Part shown: in pieces, positions 1 to 13,600 of the stretch
Layout of the letters: every line of letters begins with the position of its first letter
Position numbering within the stretch: position 1 is the stretch's first letter
The notes under the pieces: model-generated
Seen by the model: only the letters and a program-made list of their open reading frames with translations
What the model was told of the DNA's origin: nothing
Database searches by the model: none
Assembly: GCA_022818135.1 (NCBI GenBank)
Contig: JAFMSR010000017.1
Span: forward strand, 3,219,333-3,283,332
Direction: 5' to 3'
Length of the DNA: 64,000 nucleotides
Source: Saxidomus purpurata
Taxonomy: Eukaryota > Mollusca > Bivalvia > Venerida > Veneridae
Translations under genes and position numbers: made by a program

Positions 1-1458
1 TATCATAAACTGTTAAAGTGAACATGTATCTTTTTCATATGTTGAAACTGGGAAGCATTAAATTAAAGGTCCACTACTTAGTGAAAATTAAGTGACAGTT
101 ATTTCAATGGCAGGTACATTACCTTATGCAAGACACTAAATAATGAAGATTGTCAGGTTAAAATTTACAGAAAGTGTTTGGAACATGAAGAAAAGTAAGA
201 CGTATTATGTTGAAATCTCAGTGATTCAACAAAATGACCACCCAGGTCTTTTTAACTTTCTTCATAATGCATAGAAAAATAATTGTACATATACTGTGGT
301 TTATTTAGAATTTCTACATACCAACTTTCATTTTTTATTAAAAATAACTTATTTCTCTGTTTTTTTAAAGTATATTTGAATTTTCCCTTTCCTTAGTATT
401 GGACCTTTAAAATATCAGTGTTGTTCACATAAAGATTAAGTTTCAGACAATTTTGTGTACTATTGTAAATATAAAGTTACAATGATGGAGGTAATTCAAA
501 GTATGTTAACACATGAACAAAGCTGTAGAATATTGATTAGTCTGGTATAATACTGATGGCTGATTGCAGAACCACTGAACATGCATGTAAATAAAATAGG
601 CAATTATAGGCAATATAATAGCATTGCATTCAACACTAAACATGTTCTCTCTTGTGTATATGCATTCTTTTAACATAGTTAAATAACATAATGAGACCCA
701 TATTATATATTTCAGGAAATGTTGGTACATTACTGGAGCTTTGATCATTCTGAGAGTTGTCACATATACAAATGTTCATCAGTGCAGTGTATTTATTTCT
801 TGGTACGAAGATAAAAATGATTTAACAGCATGCTGTTTTAGTGTGTTATGGCTATGTTTTGCACTTTACCTTCATGTTTTCATTTCTGGAATTATTTTAG
901 GGAGTTTGTGGAAGATATAGAAAACATTTTAAATTTTTTTGAAAAGCGCCTTACAGCACTTTGAACAAATGTTTTTTTTCCTTTTACACAGCTGTTACAT
1001 CAATTGTTTATGCAAAAGTTGTGATCAATCATACAGAAAGTGCCCTGACCCCAGCACACTGCTTCCTGTCCTTCTTTTAGACACTCTTCATGTCAGCCAA
1101 GAAAAAAATTAAAAATATTAAATACTGGAAATATGAACTGCACACTGTGCTGAGAAAAAAAATCCTGGTTACAATGAATACTGACCTGAGAGTTTTCAAT
1201 TATTGAAAAATGCAGTTTAATTTTGCTACTACATTTCTTCTAACTGGTTGAACAAAAATAGTTTAAACGGAGCTTAGATTTGAGACAGTTGACGAGTTTA
1301 AAACAGTATTTCAGTTCTGATCCCGACCAATTTTGTTATGTCTTAAAACTTATCAGATGGGTGTATTCTCTGAGGTTTTAACTTTTAAGAATGTTAAGTG
1401 TCCTTTGACCGGTAACAGTTTATAAAATTTCAGTCAAAATAAAAAGGTTAACAACAAA
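1..1458 (-). other. TRAPPC9 3' UTR and downstream flank
   Basis: No coding exon is recognisable here. It directly follows the TRAPPC9 stop codon on the minus strand, so the part next to 1458 should be 3' UTR. Minus-strand AATAAA motifs (TTTATT on the plus strand) occur near 792 and 300, among others; I cannot say which is used. The rest is AT-rich sequence without visible structure. Confidence 0.5.
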
Positions 1459-1659
1459 TTAATCCACTATGTTAACTTCTATCACAGATGAGCATTTGAA
1501 TGTGCGAGAATCTGTCGATGATTGATCCATGACCTTTTTTTGAACTTGACCCTCCTCACTTGTTTGACCTTTGACCTGCATCGTGATTTCAAATTTGTAG
1601 AACCCACTACAGGTGAACATAAACATACAGGAATGTGAAATAGAGTCATCTACACATAT
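1459..1659 (-). CDS. TRAPPC9: TRAPPC9 exon 24, terminal (residues 1170-1235)
   Basis: Acceptor atttcag, phase 0, TAA stop at 1459-1461. Encodes SCMFMFTCSGFYKFEI, matching vertebrate CLGALLFLYTGDFFLHI, then a charged variable tail about as long as the vertebrate one. Confidence 0.93.
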   Translation of the reverse strand: MCVDDSISHSCMFMFTCSGFYKFEITMQVKGQTSEEGQVQKKVMDQSSTDSRTFKCSSVIEVNIVD

Positions 1660-4600
1660 CTGAAATACAGTAAGGGTTAAGACATTAAAGTGTGACAAAT
1701 ATCTTTCTAAATAAGAAATTTCTCCTATCTTTTAACAACTTATTCAAAAGTTTCTAACACCAGCCTGGCAGCTAACTGACTGCCCCCTATAATAAAGTGG
1801 ATAGAATTCATTCTAAGGTATCAAAGGACAGACTTTAATTCCAGTTACCAGAAAGGAATCTAGTTACAATTCACCTGGACTCTGCTCCACTTCTAGTTTG
1901 GACAGTTTCATTAATTGTTCGCAGGCTGTGGAGTGAAATGTACAGACAGATTAGTGGATAGTGCAAATCACAATCAGCATGCAAAGGTACTGTTATTGGT
2001 CAGACTGCTGAAAGATATGAAAGCTGACCATGATCTGCACTGGTAACAAAGTCACCTGTCCATAGCAGGGTAAAGGTTACAGTCATGTACCTTGTAACAA
2101 TACTCAATAATCAGTCTTCAAAGATGCTGAAATCATCAGTGAGTCTTCACATAGCACAGCTTGTGTGAAAAGCATTCTTCTTAATGAAATCGTTCAGGCC
2201 GTTTGCTTATAAAAGTTTGTTAAGCACAATCTTGTGCTCAGCATGAAATCATGCTCACATACTATGAAGTAAATTAAAGTTATTTCTTTTTACAACCTTA
2301 GGTTCCATAACAACAATCAAAAGGTCTGTTCTTGAACTCATGTATACATGATTTTATATTAAACTCGACTTTGTAAATAAATATAACTTGACTTGACTTC
2401 ATAATACATGAGCATGATTTCGTGCTGAGCATGAGGTTGTGGTCAAGAAACTTTTATAAGCACAAGCCAGCTGTTACAATAGTACATTAGAAGGAAATGG
2501 TCAAGAATTAAAACCTACCTTAGGAATGACTAGAGCTTGAGAACCTATAGTACAAACGTGACCGCCTGTGTCGTAATTTATCGCTCCATTATCACAGTGT
2601 TGACAACAATACACATTTAACACACCTTCAGCATCATCCAACTTTGATTCTGCAATACAACATGGAACAGTAAAAGGCAGGTGGCTTTAGGTCACCATTT
2701 TTTAGCTGAACATAGTACAGATACAGTTATCAAAAATAGGAAACATTTTTTAGGGTTTAACACTCATTTTAACAGCACCTTAGTTATTTACAGGCAGGCA
2801 TTCTACCAAACCTTTGTTCCTCAGAAAAACCAGTACTAGTACCACCTGTCCCCTGAAACAAACCGCCAGCTTTCTCACATAAAGAGAAATGGTTGGTTGT
2901 AGGACTTGGGACATATGACTAACAATCTGTAAGAGGTTACATTGATTTCAAGTCAGCAACTCCAACCACTGGACCACATAGGTGGTCCAACAAACGGTCC
3001 AATCAATAGCTTAGCTGAAGTTACTTGTACACATACACAATTGACTTACCTGACTTTATGTTAACGTCAACATCCACCTTGACAACATGTCCTATCTTAT
3101 ACTCTAGAGACCCTATATGTAATGGAGATATCAACTGGCCATTCAACTTTACATCTGAAAACATACATTTACATGTATGTTAGTGTATGTCAGTTATGAA
3201 ATGTATTGGTAACAAACTGTACAGGTCAGGATAACTTGACATTTCTTTGTTGTATCGCAAATTCTGAGAATCTGTCCCCTTATCCAAAATTATGAAAACT
3301 CTTCCTTTAGGTAAGATTATTTGGTCATTTAAATAGTACAGTAAGTACCAATACTTATCCACAGCTAGGTTAGATATGTATACTTGAGTCACACTAAATA
3401 AGAAATGATTTTACTTTTCTACTGAAGCTGTTAAGATTTCTGAGCTAATCTCATGAGTATGAGAGAGTTTAAGGCTTACCCAATGAGTCAGACAATCTCA
3501 TGAGTATGAGAGAGTTTAAGGCTTACCAATGTGCAACCCCATGAGGGGAGTTTAAGGCTTACCAATTACTCATGAGTATGAGAGAGTTTAAGGCTTACCC
3601 CATGAGTCAGACAATCTCATGAGTATGAGAGAGTTTAAGGCTTACCCAATGAGTCAGACAATCTCATGAGTATGAGAGAGTTTAAGGCTTACCCAATGAG
3701 TCAGACAATCTCATGAGTATGAGAGAGTTTAAGACTTACCCCATGAGACTGGTGATATATACACCAATTGCTGTTGTTCAGGTGTCCATAACAAACTATC
3801 AATGCCAACTTTTCCACTAACATTTAACGATGGCTAAAAGGTGTTAAAGAAAGTCTGCTTTGATCGTTTAACATTAAATTACAGGATAGGCATCACTGTT
3901 ACATACACCTCCAGTCTCCATACTCGAAACATGATAAAGTTACAACAACGACAACATTGTGGTACAATATAAAAGGAATATTATAACAGTTGGTCTGCGG
4001 GGTTGTATCTTTTGAGTTGGCTGTATAGTTCCGGATCACACGAGAGTTCGTATTTGAGGGCCTAAGTTAAGTTTTATTTGAGGGTCTAAGTTAAGCTCAT
4101 ATTTGAGGGCCTAAGTTAAGCTATGCATGGAATAATACCATTGTAACTAAGAAACTGCCCTTTAAATAACATTAACTTAGCTAAGGTTCTTTTCCTATCT
4201 TTTATAATTCCCACTGATCATAAAAGGATACAATCTTCCATCTGATGTCAACAAACGTGGCAAGAAATTGACTAAACTGTACATTGGTATTCTCGTCTCC
4301 AATAAACAACTTTGGTTCACTTCTCTCAACTTCTACACATATCCTGCAACACAACACATGGCAGACATTTCTAACAGTACTTAACATAATACAGACGTCT
4401 AAAACTGTATAAACAGTTATGTTAAATAACAGCCATCTGCATAAGGCATCACAAATTAATTTATACATTATGTTAACAGTATAGTTACTGTACATGTATT
4501 ATCAGCATTTGTACAAAGGTATAGACCCCTTAGCATGACTTTGACCTTGAACATCCATTGCTGAAACATGCATTCTGCATATCATCCTAATATGGTGAAC

Positions 4601-7600
4601 ATTGATGCTGTGTTATTTCAAAACCCAATAAGAGCCATGTTACATATGGTTAATCCCCCCGCTGGGAAGAAGTTACCTGAAGGTTGTACTTTCGTACATT
4701 TTACTTGGTGAGAGGAAATCCTTAAAAAGCCGTATAGTTATGGTCATGCTGAGTACAGTTTTCAAGTAAGTGGAAAAAGAATAAGGCAATGAAGAGAAGG
4801 TTTGCAAAATTATATTAATGTTCATTATCAGTATAGGTATGATATTTTTCTATTTGACTAAAAGTAGGCAAGGTAGAGTTATTGTTCTTGCACACTGCAC
4901 TTCCTACCAATGTGCTATGTCAGTGTATTAAGTTTGAAGAAAATCCCTCAAGTACTTTTGGAGTTATGCTCTGGAATTTTTTTTCAAGTAAATCTGATAA
5001 AGGGGAATAACTCTAAAAGTAGGCAAGGTAGAGTTATTGTTCTTGCACACTGTACTTCCTACCAATGTGCTCTGTCAGTGTATGAAGTTTGAAGTAAATC
5101 TCTCAAGTACTTTTGGAGTTATGCTCTGGACAAAACTTTTAAAGTAAATCTGATAAAGGGGAATAACTCTACTAGTAGGCAAGGTAGAGTTATTGTTCTT
5201 GCACATTGCACTTCCTATCAACGTGCTATGTCAGTGTATTAAATTTGAAGAAAATCCCTCAAGTACTTTTGGAGTTATGCTTCGGACAAGTAAATCTGAT
5301 AAAGGGGAATAACTCTAAAAGTAGGCAAGGTAGAGTTATTGTTCTTGCACACTGCACTTCCTACCAATGTGCTATGTCAGTGTATTAAGTTTGAAGTAAA
5401 TCCCTCAAGTACTTTTGGAGTTATGCTCTGGACAAAACTTTTAAAGTAAATCTGATAAAGGGGAATAACTCTAAAAGTAGGCAAGGTAGAGTTATTGTTC
5501 TTGCACACTGCACTTCCTACCAATGTGCTATGTCAGTGTATTAAGTTTGAATAAAATCCCTCAAGTACTTTTGGAGTTATGCTTCGGACAAAGTTTTTCA
5601 AGTAAATCTGATAAAGGGGAATAACTCTAAAAGTAGGCAAGGTAGAGTTATTGTTCTTACACACTGCACTTCCTCCCAATATGCTCTGTCAGTGTATGAA
5701 GTTTGAAGAAAATCACTCAAGTACTTTTGGAGTTATGCTCCGGACAAAATTGGGACAGACGCACGGATGGACGGATACCATTTCTTATATCCCCTTCGCC
5801 TTCGTAGGGGGGATAAACAAGCCTTTCCGAAGTCAAAATATAGTCTAATGACCTTTGCTCATAGGACGGTGTGGTTGGAAGATGGGTTCTGTATGCTGTC
5901 TTAATGTCATGAACATCTGATCAAAGTTTACATGAAACCCTTCAAAGGGGCAGACTCAAAATATTCAAATCAACCCATGAAGTGACTCATATAAACCCCT
6001 TCAAATTTGTTGGGAAACAAGCAGTTTGTTAAAACAGCCCTGAATCTTTCTTTAATTTTCTAACTGTTACCACAGCTGTCTAGAAGATGCCCTTAGTAAA
6101 ACAATGTTCACAACTGCATTACTTTACCTTCTAATTTGTTCATGTTTGAGGTGCACACATTGGTTTGAATGATGAATTTCCATATCATGGTTGGAGATGT
6201 TTTGTAAATCAAACAGCAGGTAGCAGTGATCAGAACTGAAATATAAGACAACTATACATGAGTCTCTGTGCCTCACTCTGGAAACACCAACATCTCTATA
6301 GTTACAGTACACACAGATCAAACACTAGTACATTCACAGTTTGAATAAAGGTCAGTTTTTTAACAAAATTATTGGTTTTCCTTGGCAATCAAAATGTCAC
6401 GCTGTACCTGTTGCTAATGTTTTCCTTTTTAGGCATGTGAATACAACACTTGTTATATATTAGTATTCTGTGCACAATAATACTAACTCTTGGCATGCAC
6501 TGAAAGCATTTTTCTTTATTACTGTCAACTGATAAAATTCATTGAAATTTTGAGATGAGTCTAATTTGTTTCCTCTTGTTATACAGGATTTTACAATTAT
6601 CTACGTAAACAAAGAAATAGTGCAGCATATAAGTTCTCTCCCCTAGAGAATTAAAAAGCAACAATTTTTTTACAGCAGTCTACAACAAATATAAACATCA
6701 AACACACATGGTTTTTGAACATCATCTCTATTTATTTCCATGACGCCAGGCTAGTCAGTTATGCTATATATGACGAAAAATCAACATATGGTAGATATTG
6801 TTGTAAATACCTTTCTGAGAGCATTACATCCCATTTATGGAACACAACAGATGGTAGAATGTCTATACTAAATGCTATTGAGCAACATCGGCAGTAGTTC
6901 TCCTCCAGTCCAGCACCGCCGGAGTACTCTACCTTCAATATGGCCTCCACAACCTGTGAATAACATTATAACAACCTGACTTAGACCATTAGTGGTTATT
7001 TGCTTGACCTTTTTTGGGGGTTGTTGCATTGACACACAAGTCTATGGTTTGCTTACTTTGCATTGCTAGGCCAGGTTGCCATACAGTCCAGTTTTGAATC
7101 CTGCTTCTGCTATGTCATAAATTTACAAGGGATGAGATCTTACTAGAGCCAATTGTGAACTGAATAAATCAGCCTTGCTAAGCATGATTCACCCAACCAT
7201 TGTTCCTGAATTGAAACTGCCAACTTTCTCACATAATGAGACTTGGTCAGCAGCGAGGCTCTAACCTGTCACCCTAAATCAGTGAATTGTTAGTGATTTC
7301 AAGTCGGGCAACCTTAACCACTTGACCATTGTGGTGGTTCTTGGTTTTATACTGCATGGCTAAAAGCAGATCCGGTGTGAAGGTCATTTTGATTCCTTGG
7401 CAGACTCATTGACAAGCATATCATCAATCGTCTAAAGAATGTACCATTTACTGCACTTTTCTCCATCCTGATCTACAAGTTTTATTAAACCAAACTTTTG
7501 CTATAGACCACCTATCAAAAAAAAATCCCCTTGCTCGAATACCACAATAATCTTTCCAAATAAACTTCTTTCCTTCTATTTAACCCCATATTTAAGACAA

Positions 7601-10600
7601 ATTCTTGACTACTCAATACATGATTTTCATCTACAGGATTTCACATTTCTATTTAGGAACACTTGCACTTGCCTTGCCTTCGGGATTTACAGCCTTGTTC
7701 AAACTGTCTATGGAAGATTTCACACCACCTGAAATACAGGAAAATAAATTCTCTATGGATATTCAGACATGCAAAAATATTTTCATTAAAAATGCTATGT
7801 AAGTGACAGTAGACAGATATATTCATAGGTGAGTCAATACTCTGTTTCACCTGAACAATAGTATATTAATCTATGCATTATACAAAATATTTCATTAAAG
7901 ATCTTTTTCAAATCTCTTTCCTCATTGTTTCAATATGTTAATGCAGCACATGATATATTTTTCTGCAAGCATATGCTAAAAGTGATAAACTTTTGTGATT
8001 TTCATGACTTGATTGACCTATGTATCTATCATATCCAAACTGATCTAATGTAGAATCCCTTAAAGGCAGGTATTATGTAAAATTACATTTGGTAATCTTT
8101 TTTCACAAATTCAATCAAGAAAGTTGCTGATTTCACAACTATTTACTTGCATATTACATGCATATGACCAATACATAAGCACATACATGTATTGCAGTTA
8201 ACTACATTGGTCAGTGCTTTCACAAATATGTGACACCTTCATTGTAGTGGTGTCACCTTTTGACTATCCATACCATACAGATATGCTGTCACAGTTATCC
8301 TTACCTTTTGATATAAGCAAGAAGTCACCTATTGCATTTATGGCCAAATTAAAGCACAGCATACTAGCAACATGTAGGGGCAGCTGGGACTCTATATTCT
8401 CCTGATTCCACTGGAACACTTCACATACAAAATCTGAAAACAACAACATGTTTATAATTAAACTGGTAAATCCTTAATACAAGCTTAATTTCTTTTAAAA
8501 CTCACTGACTGACAGAAAATTACACAAGCAGCCTGCTGAGTCCTGTACATCCTGGTAAAACATTCCTTTTGTCAAATACACAAAGGGATACAAATTATAA
8601 CTGAAAATTTTACCACTTATCAAATTATTCATGAAAGTGAGCCTAGAGCTACAGTAGTTAACATGATGTTTATATAAACTGTTACCTTTATTATCGCGAG
8701 TAGATTCTAGACTAACATTCACCAATTCCACAGCAAGTTTACCATTGTTCTGTAATGTGACGGTGCATTCAGAGCTGAAAGAAGAGTGAACAAAATATTA
8801 CACTGCTTCAAACAGAGCAGGGGTGCCAGCTTAATCAATGTTTATATCGTGCATGCATAACATTTCATAACTCAGCTATAACAATCAATCTGACCTACAA
8901 CTAATATGTTTGACCTCTGACCTACTTTAACTTAAATCAGCAAGAAGGCTATAAATCATCATTTCTATGTGGAAAGTTTTATGACCATGGGTTAAAACAT
9001 TTTCACATTACTGTACACTTTTTTCTATGTCAAAACCACCGCTCAAAACCATTAACAGTAAAAAGCGCCACCTTTTGGCCTTCAATAAAGTTGAACTAAC
9101 TAGAACTGTCACAAGAGTGACGAATTATACCCCCACAATACAGCTTTGTCACAGAAGTATGGCAACCATAAGAAAGGAATGGCCACAAGGACATAGAGTT
9201 GAGTTATTATACAATAACTTGTGTAAATGAGACCGTGACCTTTGACCTACTGACCCCAAAGTCGAACTTGACCTGTATTTGATGATGTTACAGCTGTGTA
9301 CCGAAAATTATTTAAATCGGTCAAGCCTTTCATGAGTTATCACCTGGAAACTGTTTTACAGTTCTGAGTCACTGTGACCTTGACCTTTGACCTACTGACC
9401 CAAAAGTCGAACTTGACCTGTATTTCATAAAGTTGCACGTGTGTACCAAAAATTATTCAAAAGGGTAAAGTCGTTCATGAGTTATCATCCGGAAACCATG
9501 AGAACGAACAGACCAATGGACAAACCGACAAGCTCACTCCTATATACTCCCCCCCCCCAACTTCGTTTTGTGGAGGTATAATGACACAAAGCGGTGTTTA
9601 TTTCATATTTCAGGACCATAGACCAGTGATTTTCCCTATACCGGGACATTTTTAAACTTAAGATGCAGGGGTACTAGGGTGACCTTTGATCGACTGACCC
9701 TGTAATCATGTGACCAATTTACCAAGTGACCTTAACCAAATTATCTGTTAAGTCAAAGGACACTTGACCAAAGTATTCACTAGTGATTGAATTCACTGAA
9801 GTATGAATATAGCTTCTACATATTTTCATATTGAGATGAATATCTGACAAAAGTTTCATGAAAATCCTTCACAAATTTGTGAGATACTTGAAAACTAATT
9901 ACTAATTAAGTGTGACCTTGACTTTGGCCCAAAATGCATATAGAGTTCCTCCTCATATAAGCTACTTATTTACCATGTTTGGTTATGATAGCTCACACCT
10001 ACCTATGTATACCAGTAATGGTATGTCATGCAATGGGAGGGGACGCCATGGGAAACCATGATTCCTTTATAGCCCAAACAACAAGTTTCATGGGGGTTAC
10101 AAATTTTGGCACAAAGATGAAGTCTTAGTAATATTCTTATTCAAATATACAAGTTAAATGATGTTTAATGTACATAAATAACAGATTAATTTGTTTGCGA
10201 TGCAATAAAACCCTAAAGCTATATACAATGTACAGTCAAACTTGTATTAAGAGACCGCCCAAGGGAAAGGCTAAAACCAGTCGCTTAATAAAATGGTCTC
10301 TTAATACAAAGTATCACCAGAGACTGCAACCGTTGTCCATGAATATCGTTATGTGATGTGGTTATTTTTCAAAAACAGCAAATAAGTCTGAATCTGAACT
10401 TGTACCGAAAAGTACCGAAAGTCTGTGAATACTTGATAATTAACACCTGCGGACGAAAGTATGGGACGATAATCCTTATGAGATCTGACACTTCCGTGCC
10501 AAATTTGGACGTAAAATGCAACATTACATTGGTCAGTTTTCACAGAAAGGATCTGTTTGCACATAAATGGTCGCCTCATACGAATAAAAGACTGATTATG

Positions 10601-13600
10601 GGGCGCTAATTACTGGTTGCATTAGACAAAAGTCGCTTAATGCAAAAGCAAAACAGTGTAAAACGCTCGATTCAAAAAAGGATTTAAAAGCGGTCGCTTC
10701 AGACAAAGGTCACTTAATACACGTGGTCGCATGGGCAAGTTCGACTGTATATGACTTCAAGTCAATATTTATAAACTTACCTTTGGCCTGTATACAAAAC
10801 AGCAGTGGCACTTGTAACCATGTTAAACTCTTCCCCAAATGAGAGAAAGTTGGCAGATTTTGGCAGAGATGATGAAAGGTTAATCTGTGGTAAAGCTGAC
10901 ATGACATTGATGGTGAAAAATGTCTGTGGAATGGTTGAACAATCTCGTAACCTACAGTTACTCTTCACCCCGTATACCTTTGTACTATAACCTGTAACAG
11001 CAAAACAAGTAAATCTAAAAATTATAACAGAATCTTAATTGGCTCTCTGAAAAAATCAAAATTGCTTTACATTAACTCTGCTTATAAATTGCTAAATTCT
11101 CGTTGTATAAATATCTATCTCCTAATTTCTAAAATTGACATTGGTAGCTTTCAATTGTGACAGTATCATTATTTGTCTAATGGAGTAACCGCAGAAAACT
11201 CTGAGACTGAAATAACAAACGGTGCCGGTCGTGATCAGGTTTCATGGAGGTGGGCGTTGATTATGACTTACTACAGATGCTGTGGTAGAGTCACTTGCCT
11301 CCAGCAGGACAGCAGGAGTTAAATAATTTAGATTGTATCTGTCCGTTAGTTTGAAGTCAATGAAAAGTTTACAGGTTAAACAAAACACACACACTGGGAC
11401 GAAGTTAGTGTTTTATGATTGCAGTTTCACTGAAAAAATATGTAAGATCATTAGTACTAAACAATAATTACCAGTAAATTGTCATAAATTAATCTAAACA
11501 CAAACCTAATATTTTGAGATCACCGGTAGAAGTTGGCCGTATCAAAATTTTCACCAAGTACGAGCCAGTCTCCGCAGGTATACATGGTGTTGTCGGGACA
11601 GATTCAATCTCGACTCCCTCGGTTATCAAGGTGATTTGCGAGATTTTCAACTCGTCTGGCATTGGGTTATTGACCTGTAGCTGCACTTCAGCCATATCTC
11701 CTTCAACCCAACTGAAATCTGTAAAACATATTGACTATCTGAATCTATTTTAATCAATTTCTATTTTTTAGGGTTTAATGCCAATTACAAGAGCATTTTA
11801 GTTACATTCAAGTAGGCAGGTCCTGATGTAGGCCCAATACGAGACTCCCATCCTCTCTTAGCGCTGTCAACTTTCCTACATAGGAAGTGTGGTTGGCAGC
11901 AGACTTGAACCAATGATCCTGAATCAGTGAGAGGTCTGAAGATTACAAGTCTTCCACCTTAACCACTCCACCACAAAATTCTCTTCCGTGCTGCGTCAAT
12001 AATCATGTATCATTATCAAAATTTATAATTGCAATGTACAAGAATTTATTTCATCATCAAATTCTTCAAACAAAACCCAACAACAAAACATAGTTTTCAG
12101 CGTGAAAAATCAAACATGTTCTGTTGCTTGAACAAGTATTGTCGTGGCACCAGCTCTACTTCTGTCCAAATTTGTTGTAACCATTTCATTCAATAAATAA
12201 TATTCTCAAGGGTTGATAAAGAAACTATCTGCATTATTATAAACAACAAAGCAGATACAAGAAACAATAAATTCACGATCAACCCTCGATGTATGAATAA
12301 AAATTTGAACAACTTACCAACATCTGTCCTGATAGCATCAGTGTCTGTTGCACCTAGATTGAGCGGTGTAAATATAAATACATTATCCGGGGCCACCTGG
12401 GCCGACTGCAGCTTCTTTGGCTCAAGGTGGGTTTGAAGCGGCATAAGTTTGAATGATCTATAATGTAAGATAGGAATGTTTACCCTTACCCTGCAAAATG
12501 ACTACAATGGACTTGTCCATTTTTCAATATAGACAGTACCATTAATTGTTCACTGGGGTGATAACTGAAAATTTTCTGATTGAAAATCAAGTACAGATAT
12601 GCAACATGATCATGATCTGCACTGGTCATAAGGCAGAATCATTTGTCTTCAGCACTGGTCATAAGGCAGAATCATTTGTCATCAGCACTGGTCATAAGGC
12701 AGAATCATTTGTCATCAGCAGGTTCTACCTTTGATACAGCCATAAGCAAAATGATTCAAAAGACTTGTCACAACCCAAGGCAGTGTTTTTTGGGGGCCTT
12801 TTTGGGGCCGAAATTCGGCCCCATTCCCCTCAAAAATTAATATACATTTTTCCCCATTTTTGACAAAAATTCCCCTCAAAATGTTGAAAAAAGTCTTTGA
12901 CTTATCTAAACAAGAGATGGCCAAAATTGATAAAACTAGAGCTATCACTAAATGTGATTAATACCCCCAAAAGGATTGCTTTATAAACTGAAGAAGTTCG
13001 TAGTAACATAATACCTTGCAAACAAACTAAAAAGAGATATTGTTCTTAGCAGTTCCTCTCATTGTGCTTGACCATTGTATGAAGTTAAATTGAATTCCAA
13101 CTTGTAGTTTTCGAAAAATGCTCCAGACAGGGAAAAGTAACAAAGGGCAATAGCACTGTAATTAGTCAAGATGGAGTTATGGTTCCTGTGCACTGCACTC
13201 CCTCTCACTGTGCTTGACCATTGTATGAAGTTGTATTGAATTCCAACCAGAAGTTTTCAAGTTATGCTCCGGACAAGGAAAAGTAACAAAGGGTAATAAC
13301 TCTGTAATGAGTCAAGATGGAGTTATAGTTCCTGTGCACTGCACTTCCTCTAAATGTACTTGACCATTGTATGAAGTTGTACTGAATTCCAACTAGTAGT
13401 TTTCAAGTTATGCTTCAGACAAGGAAAAGTAACAAAGGGCAATAACTCAGTAAATACTCAAGATAGAGTTATAGTTATTGTACACTGCACTTCCTCTGAG
13501 TGTGCTTGATCATTGTATGAAGTTGTATTGAATTCCAACCAGTAGTTTTCAAGTTATGCTCCGGACAAGGAAAAGTAACAAAGGGCAATAACTCTGTAAT

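Noticed and set aside
4863..5760. Regular repeat spacing suggesting a CRISPR-like array
   Set aside because: Units are contiguous 156-bp tandem repeats with no unique spacers, in a eukaryotic intron.
12546..12734. Plus-strand frame with repeated GHKAESFVIS
   Set aside because: Encoded by the 33-bp tandem repeat, whose length is a multiple of three, so the frame stays open by chance.
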